Assembly (NCBI RefSeq): GCF_022179645.1
Contig: NZ_BPRA01000002.1
Span: forward strand, 124,001 to 188,000
DNA length: 64,000 nt
Origin: Methylobacterium thuringiense
Lineage (GTDB): Bacteria; Pseudomonadota; Alphaproteobacteria; Rhizobiales; Beijerinckiaceae
Direction: 5' to 3'
This document shows, piece by piece, positions 8,251 through 16,619 of this stretch (within the stretch, counting starts at the first letter, position 1; the number at the start of each line of letters is the position of its first letter). The notes beneath the pieces were generated by a model. That model had not been told where the DNA came from. It made no database searches and saw nothing but the letters and a program-made list of their open reading frames with translations. Made by a program: the position numbers and the translations under genes.

Positions 8251-8763
8251 CTAAGCGTTCGCTGCGAAGGGGTGGGTCGCGGAGTTGCGCTGCTCGGTGA
8301 CGACCGAAGCCTTCGGCTCGCCGCGCACAGCGCGCTCGATCGAGAGCTTGGTAGCCTCGTAGTTGTACTTCTGGATCTTGGCGTCGTCAGCCGCTTCCCA
8401 GTGGATGAACACGCCGACCAGGATGAACAGGTCGTCGGCTTCGGAAGCCGGGATGGTGCCTTCGGCAACCGCGTCCTGGACAGCCTTGGCGACGCCGTGC
8501 TGGGCGGGGCCGAACATCTGGACGGCCTGACGGGCGTCGTTGATGGTGACCTTGTTGAACATCAGCGTGTTGGGCTTGCACGGCAGGTTCGGCGCGATGA
8601 CTGCGAGCAGGCTGGTGAAGCCGTGCTTGTTGTTCACGAGGCCGTTGCAGAAAGCCGTCTCGGCCGGCGAACCGCGCGGTCCGATGATCAGGTCGATGTG
8701 AGCGACCTCATTGCCGTCGCCGACGAGTGCTTCGCCGACCTGAACTTTGTTGATCGTTGCCAT
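8251..8763 (-). CDS. fae: Formaldehyde-activating enzyme Fae
   Basis: 170 aa, the full family length. Fae condenses formaldehyde with tetrahydromethanopterin to methylene-H4MPT in the cytoplasm. The sequence is nearly identical to Methylorubrum Fae as I know it: [19 protein letters not shown] at the start (H22 in this numbering is the expected catalytic His), [21 protein letters not shown] in the middle and [10 protein letters not shown] at the end. GGGAG lies 8 bases before the ATG. The 232-base region upstream (8764-8995) separates it from the CitG-like gene and probably holds its promoter. A terminator follows, so fae is probably monocistronic. Confidence 0.97.
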   Translation of the reverse strand: MATINKVQVGEALVGDGNEVAHIDLIIGPRGSPAETAFCNGLVNNKHGFTSLLAVIAPNLPCKPNTLMFNKVTINDARQAVQMFGPAQHGVAKAVQDAVAEGTIPASEADDLFILVGVFIHWEAADDAKIQKYNYEATKLSIERAVRGEPKASVVTEQRNSATHPFAANA

Positions 8764-8995
8764 TCGGGGGATCTCCCTGGATTCCTCGGAAAAAGGCCGC
8801 GCTCCCTCGTGGGCGCAGCCTAAGGCCGTCCTTGTTCTCGGCGCTCGACGAAGGAGCCGAGCCGGTTATCCCGGACAGCGGCGCGGACCGTACAGCGAGC
8901 CTCCGCACCGAACAACCCGCGCAAGGCTCTGAAATCGGTAATTTTTTGCCCTTCCGACGCATGGCAGCCGGAACCTTTTGTGCCTTGCCGTTTCG

Positions 8996-9862
8996 CTAGG
9001 CGAGCCACTCTCCGCGTGCCCTGAGCAGCGTGTCGGCAAACAATGTTGCGACAGTGAAATCGGCGCTCGTTCCGGGATTGATGCCCGCCGCCTTGAGCCG
9101 ACGATCGTAGGCCAGCAGCGCTTCGACCGGCTGCGTTCGGAGATCGAGCCCGCGGAACGTGGTGGCGGTTTCCCGCCGGATCGCCTCGGCCGTGTCCGGC
9201 CCGTGCTTGCGGGCGATGTGGCTGTCGGGGACTTCGGCGAGAAAGGCGAGATGGACTGCAGTGGTGGTCCAGGGCGCGGCGAGGCCCTGTGCGCGGGCGG
9301 TTTCCAGGGCGGTCAAGCCGACCTCGAACAGGTCGGCGAAACCGGTGACATACGCGCGTGCGATGCGATCGCGGGGGGCAGCCTCCGCCATGGCCGCCCG
9401 CAGCGTGACCGCTGGCGCGTCGGCGGTCACGTCGTAGCGGTCGGCCTTGCCGAGCCCGCCGGGATTGGCACGCCGAATCGCTTCGAAGACGTCTGCGCCG
9501 TCCGCTTCATCGAGGGCGTCGAGCACCCGGTTCAGGGCGCTTCGGAGTTCGGCCGGAATCTCAGATGCCAGCGCAAGGGGGGCGCAGAGCAGGAGAATGC
9601 CGAGATTGGTGTTCTGCCCCACCGCGGCGACGGTCGCCTCGACTCCCCCACGGACACGCTCTCCTACCGAGGCGGCCGCCCTTGCCAGTTGGGGAGCCGA
9701 CACGGTGGCACTGGTCTCGAAATCCGCGACCTCCATGCGGTGGCCTGCCGCATAGGCGTGAACGTTGCCGACCTTCAGCGCATCGAGTTCGGCGAGGCAG
9801 GCGGCTCGGTAGAGGTCGGTGATCACCTCCGCCGAGAGCGCCTTGGTGGCGGGCGACGCCAT
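8996..9862 (-). CDS. CitG-like (triphosphoribosyl-dephospho-CoA synthase family) protein
   Basis: 288 aa from the ATG at 9862; a GTG at 9865 is equally possible because both overlap the upstream stop. The family signature is visible in CLAELDALKVGNVH near the N-terminus, and NLGILLLCAPLALA and ANPGGLGKADRYDV in the middle. CitG-type enzymes transfer a ribosyl group to adenine nucleotides, but this subfamily recurs in H4MPT islands where no citrate lyase exists. A ribosylation-type step in methanopterin synthesis is plausible; the substrate is unknown. It is translationally coupled to the RimK-like ligase. Confidence 0.72.
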   Translation of the reverse strand: MASPATKALSAEVITDLYRAACLAELDALKVGNVHAYAAGHRMEVADFETSATVSAPQLARAAASVGERVRGGVEATVAAVGQNTNLGILLLCAPLALASEIPAELRSALNRVLDALDEADGADVFEAIRRANPGGLGKADRYDVTADAPAVTLRAAMAEAAPRDRIARAYVTGFADLFEVGLTALETARAQGLAAPWTTTAVHLAFLAEVPDSHIARKHGPDTAEAIRRETATTFRGLDLRTQPVEALLAYDRRLKAAGINPGTSADFTVATLFADTLLRARGEWLA

Positions 9863-10779
9863 CACCCCTGCGCCGCCATCAGTCGCGGCGGGCGGGCCGC
9901 GCGGAGCGCACCGAGAAAGCCGCGCACCACGCTGCCGGCGATGTCGACCTCGGTGACCTTCTGCAGACCCGACCAGGCCGGCATCGAATTGACTTCGAGG
10001 ACCAGAAACCCGCCCTCCCCGTCCTCGACCAGATCGACGCCGGTATAGTCGACGCCGATGGCGGCGGCGGCGGCCTCGGCGAGTTCGGCGGCTTTGGGCG
10101 GCAACTCCCAGGCGAAGGGCCGGCCCCCGAGATGCACGTTGGTGATCCAGCCGTCGCCTTCGCGGATCATGCCGGCGATGGCCCGGCCTTCGCAGACGAA
10201 GACGCGGTAGTCGCGCCAGAGCCCGTCGCGGCGGGCGACGTAGCGCTGCAGATAGTAGACCCGGTTGACCGCCTCCTCGCTCGGCAGATCCTCCGGCCGC
10301 TCGATCAGCATCAGACCCTCGCCCTGCGAGCCGAACAACGGCTTCAGGACGATGGGGCGGCCGGGCCGCGCCTCGCGCTCGATCAGGGCGGCGGCCGCCT
10401 CGCGCTTGGAGAACACAAACGTGTCCGGCGTCGGCAGGCCGGCGCGGGCGATGGCGAGGCTGGTCGCCGCCTTGTCCACCGAGCGCTCGATCGCGGTCGG
10501 CGAGTTCCAGACGGTGACGCCGGCCGAGACCAGCGCGTGCAGCACGCCGAGGCGCATGGTGGTCGCCTCGAAGGTGCCGCCGGCGATCGTCCGGAGCAGC
10601 ACGCCGTCGGGCAACTGCCCGTCGTCGAAGCCGGGCACACGCAGGGGCTCGCCGCCGCCGGTGACGATAGCGACGTCGTCGAGGGAGAACAGCATGGGTT
10701 CAATCCCGAGGGATTCGAAGGCTCCGCGCAGCCGTCCCTTGTGCCAATTGCCGTTATCGGCGGCGAGCCCGATGCGCAT
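9862..10779 (-). CDS. RimK/MptN-family ATP-grasp ligase
   Basis: 305 aa. The ATP-grasp fold is shown by PIVLKPLFGSQGEGL, the central LQRYVARRDGLWRDYRVFV and the metal-binding end GVDYTGVDLVED followed by FLVLEVNSMPAW. RimK-family members add glutamate to a carboxylate. In methanogens MptN adds glutamate to tetrahydromethanopterin to make tetrahydrosarcinapterin. Its position between mch and the CitG-like gene suggests a tail-modifying step on the bacterial H4MPT analogue or on methylofuran, which carries a polyglutamate chain. Which one cannot be read from the sequence. Confidence 0.75.
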   Translation of the reverse strand: MRIGLAADNGNWHKGRLRGAFESLGIEPMLFSLDDVAIVTGGGEPLRVPGFDDGQLPDGVLLRTIAGGTFEATTMRLGVLHALVSAGVTVWNSPTAIERSVDKAATSLAIARAGLPTPDTFVFSKREAAAALIEREARPGRPIVLKPLFGSQGEGLMLIERPEDLPSEEAVNRVYYLQRYVARRDGLWRDYRVFVCEGRAIAGMIREGDGWITNVHLGGRPFAWELPPKAAELAEAAAAAIGVDYTGVDLVEDGEGGFLVLEVNSMPAWSGLQKVTEVDIAGSVVRGFLGALRAARPPRLMAAQG

Positions 10780-10801
10780 GCGTTTCCAGTCTTCTCGCGA
10801 A

Positions 10802-10868
10802 CCCTCTCCCCTCTGCGGGAGAGGGCGGCCCGCGAAGCGGGTCAGGAGAGGGGAGCGCCGTTTCCGGG
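10802..10868. repeat. Palindromic intergenic repeat, copy A
   Basis: Starts with a perfect inverted repeat (CCCTCTCCC then CTCTGC then GGGAGAGGG, 10802-10825), then GGCCCGCGAAGCGGG and GGAGAGGGG. Nearly the same bases occur at 41161-41226. It lies in the 230-base gap between the mch stop (11010) and the RimK-like start. The rest of that gap holds further short palindromes and no gene. Confidence 0.8.
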
Positions 10869-11009
10869 TGGACCTGAGCCGGCCCCTCTGCCGCCCTGCA
10901 TCCGCAGGGCACCCTCCCCGTACAAGTCGGGCCTGCCCGATTTGTACTTTGCAAAGTGCAGATCACGGGCGAACCCGAGATCTGTCGAGGGGAGTGTTTC
11001 GCGTCGCGC

Positions 11010-11981
11010 TTACGAGAACGACGCGTCCACGAGGCTCGGCTCGAGCCGGCCGCCACGGAAGGTGCTGCCGGTGCGGACCGAGGTGACGATGGCTTCGGCC
11101 GGCGAGAACAGCGCGCCGTCGATCTTGTAGAAGTCGCCGTTCACCTTCGAGAAGATCTCGGCGAAGGGGGAGCCGTGATCGCTCGACGAAGTCGAGGGCA
11201 GTTGCTCCGCGAGCTGCTTGGCGTCCGCGTCGTCGGCATCGACGAAGAGCTGGACGCGGCCGCCATAGATGATGGCGTCGTTGGTCCGGCCCATCGCCTT
11301 GATGAAGTCCGGGTGCGGCGGCGAGAGCGGGGCCGAACCGATGCCGTCGAGGATCGCATGCAGGTCGAAGCCGACGGTGTGGGCCTTGTGCAGCGCGACT
11401 TCGAGGACGCGGGCGACGACCTGGGTGGAACCGGCGAGGCTCTGGGTCGGGGCGTAGATGAATGTCAGGTCCTCGGGACGCAGCTTGGTGGCCTCGGCGA
11501 CCTTGGCCACGACGGAGGCCGGCGGAGCGCTGGCCGATTCGAGGACGAGCACGGTCTTGTCGGCGGAGTCGTGATAGCCGAGCTCCTTGTAGAGCTCCTC
11601 GACGACCGCGACGGCGCGGCCGGGGCCCGAGCCGAGGGCGAAGAAGCCAGAATCGCCGGTCTCGTCGGCAAGGCTCCAGCCGGCATACTGGCTGCCGAGG
11701 CAGGCCAATACCGGATCGGAGGTGTGGACCACCACCGAGTAGGGCCAAGACGCCACCGGGCCGGTGGGCACGATCGAGACGGTGCCGAGGCCGCCGAGGC
11801 AGATCTCGGCGAGGCGGCGGCCGGCTTCGATCGAGCCGCGCACCTGCGAGCCCGCATCGATCATGCGGGCGCCGCTCTCGTGTGCGACCGCGAGGCGCAG
11901 GACGTCGGCGTCAGCGACGAGCCGGTCGATGAGCGGAGCCGTCAGCGCGTTGATGCTCGGCGGCTTGATGTCGGTACCCAT
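11010..11981 (-). CDS. mch: Methenyl-H4MPT cyclohydrolase
   Basis: 323 aa from the ATG at 11981. That start is preferred because GGGAGAA lies 9 bases upstream; the in-frame ATG at 11999 has no ribosome-binding site. The enzyme hydrolyses methenyl-H4MPT to formyl-H4MPT in the cytoplasm. Family features are [20 protein letters not shown] near the start, the long [21 protein letters not shown] region and [14 protein letters not shown] near the C-terminus. The 5' end overlaps the 3' end of the ATP-grasp gene by 71 bases in another frame, so translation of the two may be linked. Confidence 0.96.
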   Translation of the reverse strand: MGTDIKPPSINALTAPLIDRLVADADVLRLAVAHESGARMIDAGSQVRGSIEAGRRLAEICLGGLGTVSIVPTGPVASWPYSVVVHTSDPVLACLGSQYAGWSLADETGDSGFFALGSGPGRAVAVVEELYKELGYHDSADKTVLVLESASAPPASVVAKVAEATKLRPEDLTFIYAPTQSLAGSTQVVARVLEVALHKAHTVGFDLHAILDGIGSAPLSPPHPDFIKAMGRTNDAIIYGGRVQLFVDADDADAKQLAEQLPSTSSSDHGSPFAEIFSKVNGDFYKIDGALFSPAEAIVTSVRTGSTFRGGRLEPSLVDASFS

Positions 11982-13124
11982 GAAGATCCGTTCTCCCATC
12001 GAGGAGGGCGGCGATCGTGCCGGCCCTCTCCCGCAATGTGTGTCTGACGGCCGCCGTATCCGGCCCGCACGCGGTCACCGTGCAGAACGGTGCGTCGCGC
12101 GCGACGGACGAGCCGTCGCGGGGACGGTCCCGCGCGAAATCGGGCCAGTCGAGCGGCGGTACGGAGGCGTAACGCCGCGCCGCGTAACAGATTTCGGAGC
12201 CCGCCGCATCCACCGGCGGCGGATCGAGCCGAGGCATGCGTCCGAGGCTTGCCTCGATATGGGCCGCGAGCAGCGGCGCCGGTCGGCGATCGAGGGCGTC
12301 GAGGGTTGCGCCGGGCCGTGGGTTGATCTCCAGCAGCCACCAACGGGCGCCGTCCACGAGCAGGTCCGCGCTGGCGATGCCGCGCAGCGCCGTCGCCTCG
12401 GCGAGGCGGGCGATCGCATCGGTGAAGGCGGCGAGCATGTCGGCCGAAACGGGCGAAGGCTCGTCGCGTCCTGGGGCGACCGCACCGGCGAAGCGGAACG
12501 GACGCAGGGCGCTCGGCCGGCTCCATTGCTCGGTGAGCGACAGCACGGCCACATCGCGACCGTCGGCCAGGAAATTCAGCGCGCAGGCGCGCCCCGGCAC
12601 GCGGGCCTGGAAGTAGTGTCCGGGCGGAGCCGACCCTGCCGTCGCTGAGCGGATGTGAGAGCCGCCGGAACCGCCCGAGCGTTTCGTCAGCCACGCAGCG
12701 CGATCGGCCACGGGCTTCGTCGTGATGCGCGGATGCGGGATGGCGAGCCGCTCGCAAAGCGCGGCGAACAGCATGGGATCCTTCAGAGCAGCCACGGTGC
12801 CGGGGCCGGCGCCGATGAGGCGGTGGCGCCCGGCGATACGCGCCATCAACGCCGGCGCGCCCTCGAAGCCGCTGCCCAGGATGACGCCGAGGGTGCGGTT
12901 GCCGGCCAGTTCGGCCAGCGCATCGAGCCCCGCCAGCACGGTATCGGTGCCGTGCCGGCCGGTGCCGAAGCGGCCGGGCAAGGTCCGGTGTGCCTCGACG
13001 AGGTCGAGCGTGTCCACATCTCCGAAAAGATCGAGCACGAACGGGCGCAGGCCTGCCCGGCGCGCGGCCTGAGCGAGCGCCCGCCCGGACTGGGCCGCGA
13101 TCAGGACCGCATCGCCCTCCCGCA
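11911..13124 (-). CDS. ATP-grasp protein of the H4MPT island
   Basis: 404 codons, starting at the ATG 15 bases after the mtdB stop. The N-terminus ([20 protein letters not shown]) is a Rossmann-like pre-ATP-grasp domain. GSGGSHIR is a glycine loop, [17 protein letters not shown] lies in the middle and [19 protein letters not shown] is the metal-binding end. Proteins like this accompany mtdB and mch in methylotroph gene islands and are needed for H4MPT-dependent metabolism. A ligase step in cofactor synthesis is the likely role. The last 23 codons lie inside mch. Confidence 0.8.
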
Positions 13125-13139
13125 TGGTGACGGGGACCG

Positions 13140-14033
13140 TCAGCCCGCGATCTCGACCGCGAGCTTGTAGGCATCGCGAAAATCGAGGCAGAGCGGCTGG
13201 TCGGCGTCCAGCATGCGCCGGAACAGGCGGCACTGTGTCTGGTACTTGACGTTGCCGACGGCGAGCGCACCGATGCCGACGCCCTTGCCGGTGGGGAGCG
13301 CCACATCCTTGGCGTTGACGTCGATGCCGGCGATGCCGGCCGGCGGCACGGCATTGACGTCGGACGCGACGAGCAGCTTCGGCGCCGATTCGAGGTCGGT
13401 CGCCGACAGGATCGGAATGCCGGCGGGGCCGGCCGAAAGGATTACGTCGGCGTTCTCGATCGCCTTGCGGCGGTCTTCGGGGCTGGTGCCGTCGACGGCG
13501 TCGACGTCGATGCCGAAGCGCCATTTCATGGTGAAGGCGATCTTGGAGACGCGCTCCTCGCCGTCGTGGCCGACGAGGACGCTCTTGGCGCCTTCGAGCG
13601 CGCCGATCACCGCGGCGACGTAGGCGACGACGCCGGCGCCGCCGAAGATCACGATGCGCTTGCCCTTCAAGTCGGTGCCGAACTTCGCCTTCAGTGCGCG
13701 CGAGACCTCGGCGACCATGGCGGCGCCCGTGGTGAAGGAGCCTGCCGGGTCCGCGAAGATGTGGTTGGCGAAGGGCGGCACGAAGGCCTTCTTGGCCCGG
13801 TCCACCATGTCGAGGGCGTCCTCGGCGTTCTTGCCGCCGATGAACAGACCGGTGCGCACGCCGTCGTCGGGCGCGCGGGAAAAGATCGAATCCTGGGTGA
13901 GGGAGACTACGTCGGCGAGGTTGACCTCGGTGTAGGTGACGATGGTCTCGAAGCCGGCGTCGATCGCCATGTTCACGTCGAACGGGCTCATGTGCTTGAG
14001 CGGCGTCAGCATGTGCAGGATCGAGCGGGCCAT
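13140..14033 (-). CDS. mtdB: NAD(P)-dependent methylene-H4MPT dehydrogenase MtdB
   Basis: 297 aa, the exact family length, from the ATG at 14033 with AAGGA upstream. It oxidises methylene-H4MPT to methenyl-H4MPT with NAD or NADP. Seen are the N-terminal SILHMLTPLKHMSPFDVNMA, the Rossmann loop KRIVIFGGAGVVAYVAAVIG and the C-terminal GALAVGNVKYQTQ. It leads the mtdB-ATP-grasp-mch series on the minus strand. The reaction follows the Fae step and precedes Mch. Confidence 0.97.
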   Translation of the reverse strand: MARSILHMLTPLKHMSPFDVNMAIDAGFETIVTYTEVNLADVVSLTQDSIFSRAPDDGVRTGLFIGGKNAEDALDMVDRAKKAFVPPFANHIFADPAGSFTTGAAMVAEVSRALKAKFGTDLKGKRIVIFGGAGVVAYVAAVIGALEGAKSVLVGHDGEERVSKIAFTMKWRFGIDVDAVDGTSPEDRRKAIENADVILSAGPAGIPILSATDLESAPKLLVASDVNAVPPAGIAGIDVNAKDVALPTGKGVGIGALAVGNVKYQTQCRLFRRMLDADQPLCLDFRDAYKLAVEIAG

Positions 14034-14146
14034 GGTTGGTGTCCTTGTGTCCCGTGCGGGTCTCTGGCGAACCGCGCGCCGTTGCAAAGCCGATGGGACC
14101 GTCGCCGGTCAAGCGCAGGTTTCTTGAGTCGTCGAAAAGAAATTGT

Positions 14147-15148
14147 CTAGATATCCGAGACCGAAGCGCCTTCGTTTCGCCCCTTGGCGATGACGAAGCG
14201 CAGGCGGCCGGGGCGCTCCAGGGATGCGACGAGTTGCTGTGCCTCATGCTCGGAGGGCATGAGCGCGAAGCCGGTCGGCCCCCATGAGCTTTGACCGTAG
14301 CCGGACACGCCGCGCGCCGCCACGGCCTGCAGGACCTCGGCGACGGCGGCGCTGGCGTAGCGGCCACCTTGATGGGGCGCGAAATAATCGCCGATCCGCT
14401 CCTGGATCGTGGTGATGCCCCGGCCGAAGCCGTCGAGGTCGCCCGTCGCGACGGACGGGAGGACCTGCATCAGCGCGATGCGGCAGATCTCGGCGGCGCG
14501 GGCTTCCTCGAAGGGCGGGAGATCACGAAACGCCTCCGATTCGCTGCCGCCATGGACGCCCGTGGCGCCATCGTCGAGGATCAGCACCACGCGCCACGCC
14601 TCCGGCCAGGGCATGCGCGAGATCACGGGCGGCGGCGAGCCGCTACCGTCTCGGCCGCCGTCGACGATGAGGCCGCCCTCGGTGAAGGCGGCTAGGCCGA
14701 CGCCAGAGCGGTTGCCGCGGTCTAGGACGTCGGCGAAGTCGAGGAGGTCGACGGCACGGCCGTTAAGCCGGGCGAGCGCTGCGGCGACGGCAAGGGCGAG
14801 CTGCGTGCCGGAGCCGAAGCCGGCATGGGCCGGGATCGCCTCCTCGACCTCCACCGCCACGGCATCGGAGACTTCGAGATGGGCGGCCGCGGCGAGCAGA
14901 TAAGAGCGGATGCGCTCCGCTTCCGCGCCTTTGGCCGAGGCCCGCGCGGCCACGCTCGCCTTGATCTGCAGGGCCGGCGTGTCGATGGCGAGCCCGATGC
15001 TGCCGAAGCGGCGACCGAGACCGCCATGCATGTCGAGGAAGCCGAAATGCAGCCGGGCCGGGGCGCGGACCCTGACGGCGGCGGGAGCACCGGGGCGCGC
15101 GACATCGCCCTGCGGAGCCCTGACGGAGCCCGTCGTGCTTGCGCCCAT
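14147..15148 (-). CDS. mptG: Beta-ribofuranosylaminobenzene 5'-phosphate synthase (GHMP-like)
   Basis: 333 aa from the ATG at 15148. A GTG at 15169 with GGAAGGGG 6 bases upstream is a fair alternative. This enzyme joins 4-aminobenzoate (4-hydroxybenzoate in archaea) to PRPP with loss of CO2, the first committed step of methanopterin synthesis. Family marks are RVRAPARLHFGFLDMHGGLG, the GHMP-type loop IPAHAGFGSGTQLALA (105-120), and YGQSSWGPTGFAL near the end. It is divergent from the fhc operon. An orthologue in AM1 is known to be required for H4MPT. Confidence 0.9.
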   Translation of the reverse strand: MGASTTGSVRAPQGDVARPGAPAAVRVRAPARLHFGFLDMHGGLGRRFGSIGLAIDTPALQIKASVAARASAKGAEAERIRSYLLAAAAHLEVSDAVAVEVEEAIPAHAGFGSGTQLALAVAAALARLNGRAVDLLDFADVLDRGNRSGVGLAAFTEGGLIVDGGRDGSGSPPPVISRMPWPEAWRVVLILDDGATGVHGGSESEAFRDLPPFEEARAAEICRIALMQVLPSVATGDLDGFGRGITTIQERIGDYFAPHQGGRYASAAVAEVLQAVAARGVSGYGQSSWGPTGFALMPSEHEAQQLVASLERPGRLRFVIAKGRNEGASVSDI

Positions 15149-15542
15149 CCTCTCCCCGGACTCGGCCACGACGATCCCCTTCCCTGTCTCGTACGACCGG
15201 GCGAGGTGTCGCGCCGGCCGATATCGGGCGGCTTGTCCCACGCGAAGGCGCCGGGAACAACCGGGCCGATGGGCCAAGTTCGCAGCGCCGGACGGTGCCG
15301 GATCCGCACGCCGACCTCCTGATCCGACCGGCCCCGTTAAGCCCCGGACTCGGGCCGATCTTACGGTGCGGGCTTGTGAAATCTCCCCCACAGGGCTTGC
15401 CGGGCGTCATTGGCGGATGCAAAAGCCGCCTCTGCCGACCGCCGGTCGCGGAATGACTTTTTCGCAGTGTGCCTCTCGCGGCAGGTCGGCTTCGGCCGGT
15501 CCGTCACGAGGGTCGGCGACGACGTTTTGGACGGGGAGGACC
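15149..15542. promoter_or_regulatory. Divergent intergenic region, mptG / fhcBADC
   Basis: About 390 bases separate the two divergent starts, so promoters for both the beta-RFAP synthase and the fhc operon must lie here. I see no convincing gene. The right end has GGGGAGG just before fhcB. No sigma-70 boxes stand out with confidence. Confidence 0.5.
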
Positions 15543-16619
15543 ATGGCAGCCTGGGTCAAGGGAGACGCGGCCGACACAGACGCTGCCGTCGCGGCGGCCG
15601 CCGCTCTGCTCAGCGCGGCGCGCACACCGGTTTTCGCCGGGCTTTGCGCCGACGTCGCCGCGGTCCGTGCCGCCTACCGTCTCGCCGACCGCATCGGCGC
15701 CTCGCTCGATCCGGCCGCCGGTCCTGGCCTCTATGCCGAACTCGGCTCGCTCAGCTCCGGCGGCGCTTTGACCACCACGGCCCCCGAGACGCTCGGCCGT
15801 GCCGACACCGTCCTCGTCGTCGGCAGCCGTCCCTGGGACGGCGACCTCGTTTCCGAGATTGCCGATTCCAAGCCCGTGCGCGGACTCTCGGCCGGTGAGG
15901 AGCGCGTCGTGCTTTCCCTCGGCGGGCCGCGCAACGGCACCAGCCGGCATGTCGCCTATGGCATCGGCAATGCCGGGCTCGACGTCGCCATCGGCCATCT
16001 GCGCGCTTTCGTGCGCGGCCACCTCGCCGGTGAGGAAGCCTACGGCGACCTCGCGACCCGGCTCGCCGCCGCGAAGTTCGGCGTCGTGATCTACGATGCG
16101 GGCGAGATCGGCGAGGCCGGCACCGAAATGCTGCAGGGCCTGCTCAAAGACCTCAATGAGAAGACCCGCTTCTTCGCCCTGGGTCTGGCCGACCCGTTTC
16201 AGGGTCGCGCGGTGATGCAGCTCGCGTCCTGGACCACGGGGCAGGCGCCCCGCGTCGGCTTCGGTCGCCACCTGCCGGAGCACGATCCGTGGCGCTTCGA
16301 CAGCGCCCGCCTAGTCGCCGAGGGCGAGGCCGACGCCGCGCTCTGGCTCGCCTCCCTGCCCGCTCCCCGTCCGGACTGGCTCACCCAGCTGCCCTCTATC
16401 GCTATCGTCGGCGAGGATAGCCCCGAGGCGCGGCCGGATACGGCCGAGATCGTCATCACCGTCGGCGTGCCCGGATCGTCGGCCGGCGGCGCCGTCTGGA
16501 ACGATCGCCGCGGCGTCATCGGCTACGTGCCGGCGACGAGCGGCACCGTGGCTGCTACGGCAGCCGGCGTGATCGCCGAGATTTCCAAGAAGATCGCAGA
16601 GAAAGGCGCCTCATGCTGA
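15543..16619 (+). CDS. fhcB: Formyltransferase/hydrolase complex subunit FhcB
   Basis: 358 aa, with GGGGAGGACC before the ATG. FhcB resembles the formylmethanofuran dehydrogenase B subunit, but I see no Cys/Sec molybdenum ligand or iron-sulfur motifs. That fits the known bacterial complex, in which FhcB is not redox-active. Typical segments are GLCADVAAVRAAYRLAD, LVVGSRPWDGDL and VGVPGSSAGGAVWNDRRGV. It is the first gene of fhcB-fhcA-fhcD-fhcC and overlaps fhcA by 7 bases. The complex converts formyl-H4MPT to formate using methylofuran. Confidence 0.95.
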   Translation: MAAWVKGDAADTDAAVAAAAALLSAARTPVFAGLCADVAAVRAAYRLADRIGASLDPAAGPGLYAELGSLSSGGALTTTAPETLGRADTVLVVGSRPWDGDLVSEIADSKPVRGLSAGEERVVLSLGGPRNGTSRHVAYGIGNAGLDVAIGHLRAFVRGHLAGEEAYGDLATRLAAAKFGVVIYDAGEIGEAGTEMLQGLLKDLNEKTRFFALGLADPFQGRAVMQLASWTTGQAPRVGFGRHLPEHDPWRFDSARLVAEGEADAALWLASLPAPRPDWLTQLPSIAIVGEDSPEARPDTAEIVITVGVPGSSAGGAVWNDRRGVIGYVPATSGTVAATAAGVIAEISKKIAEKGASC

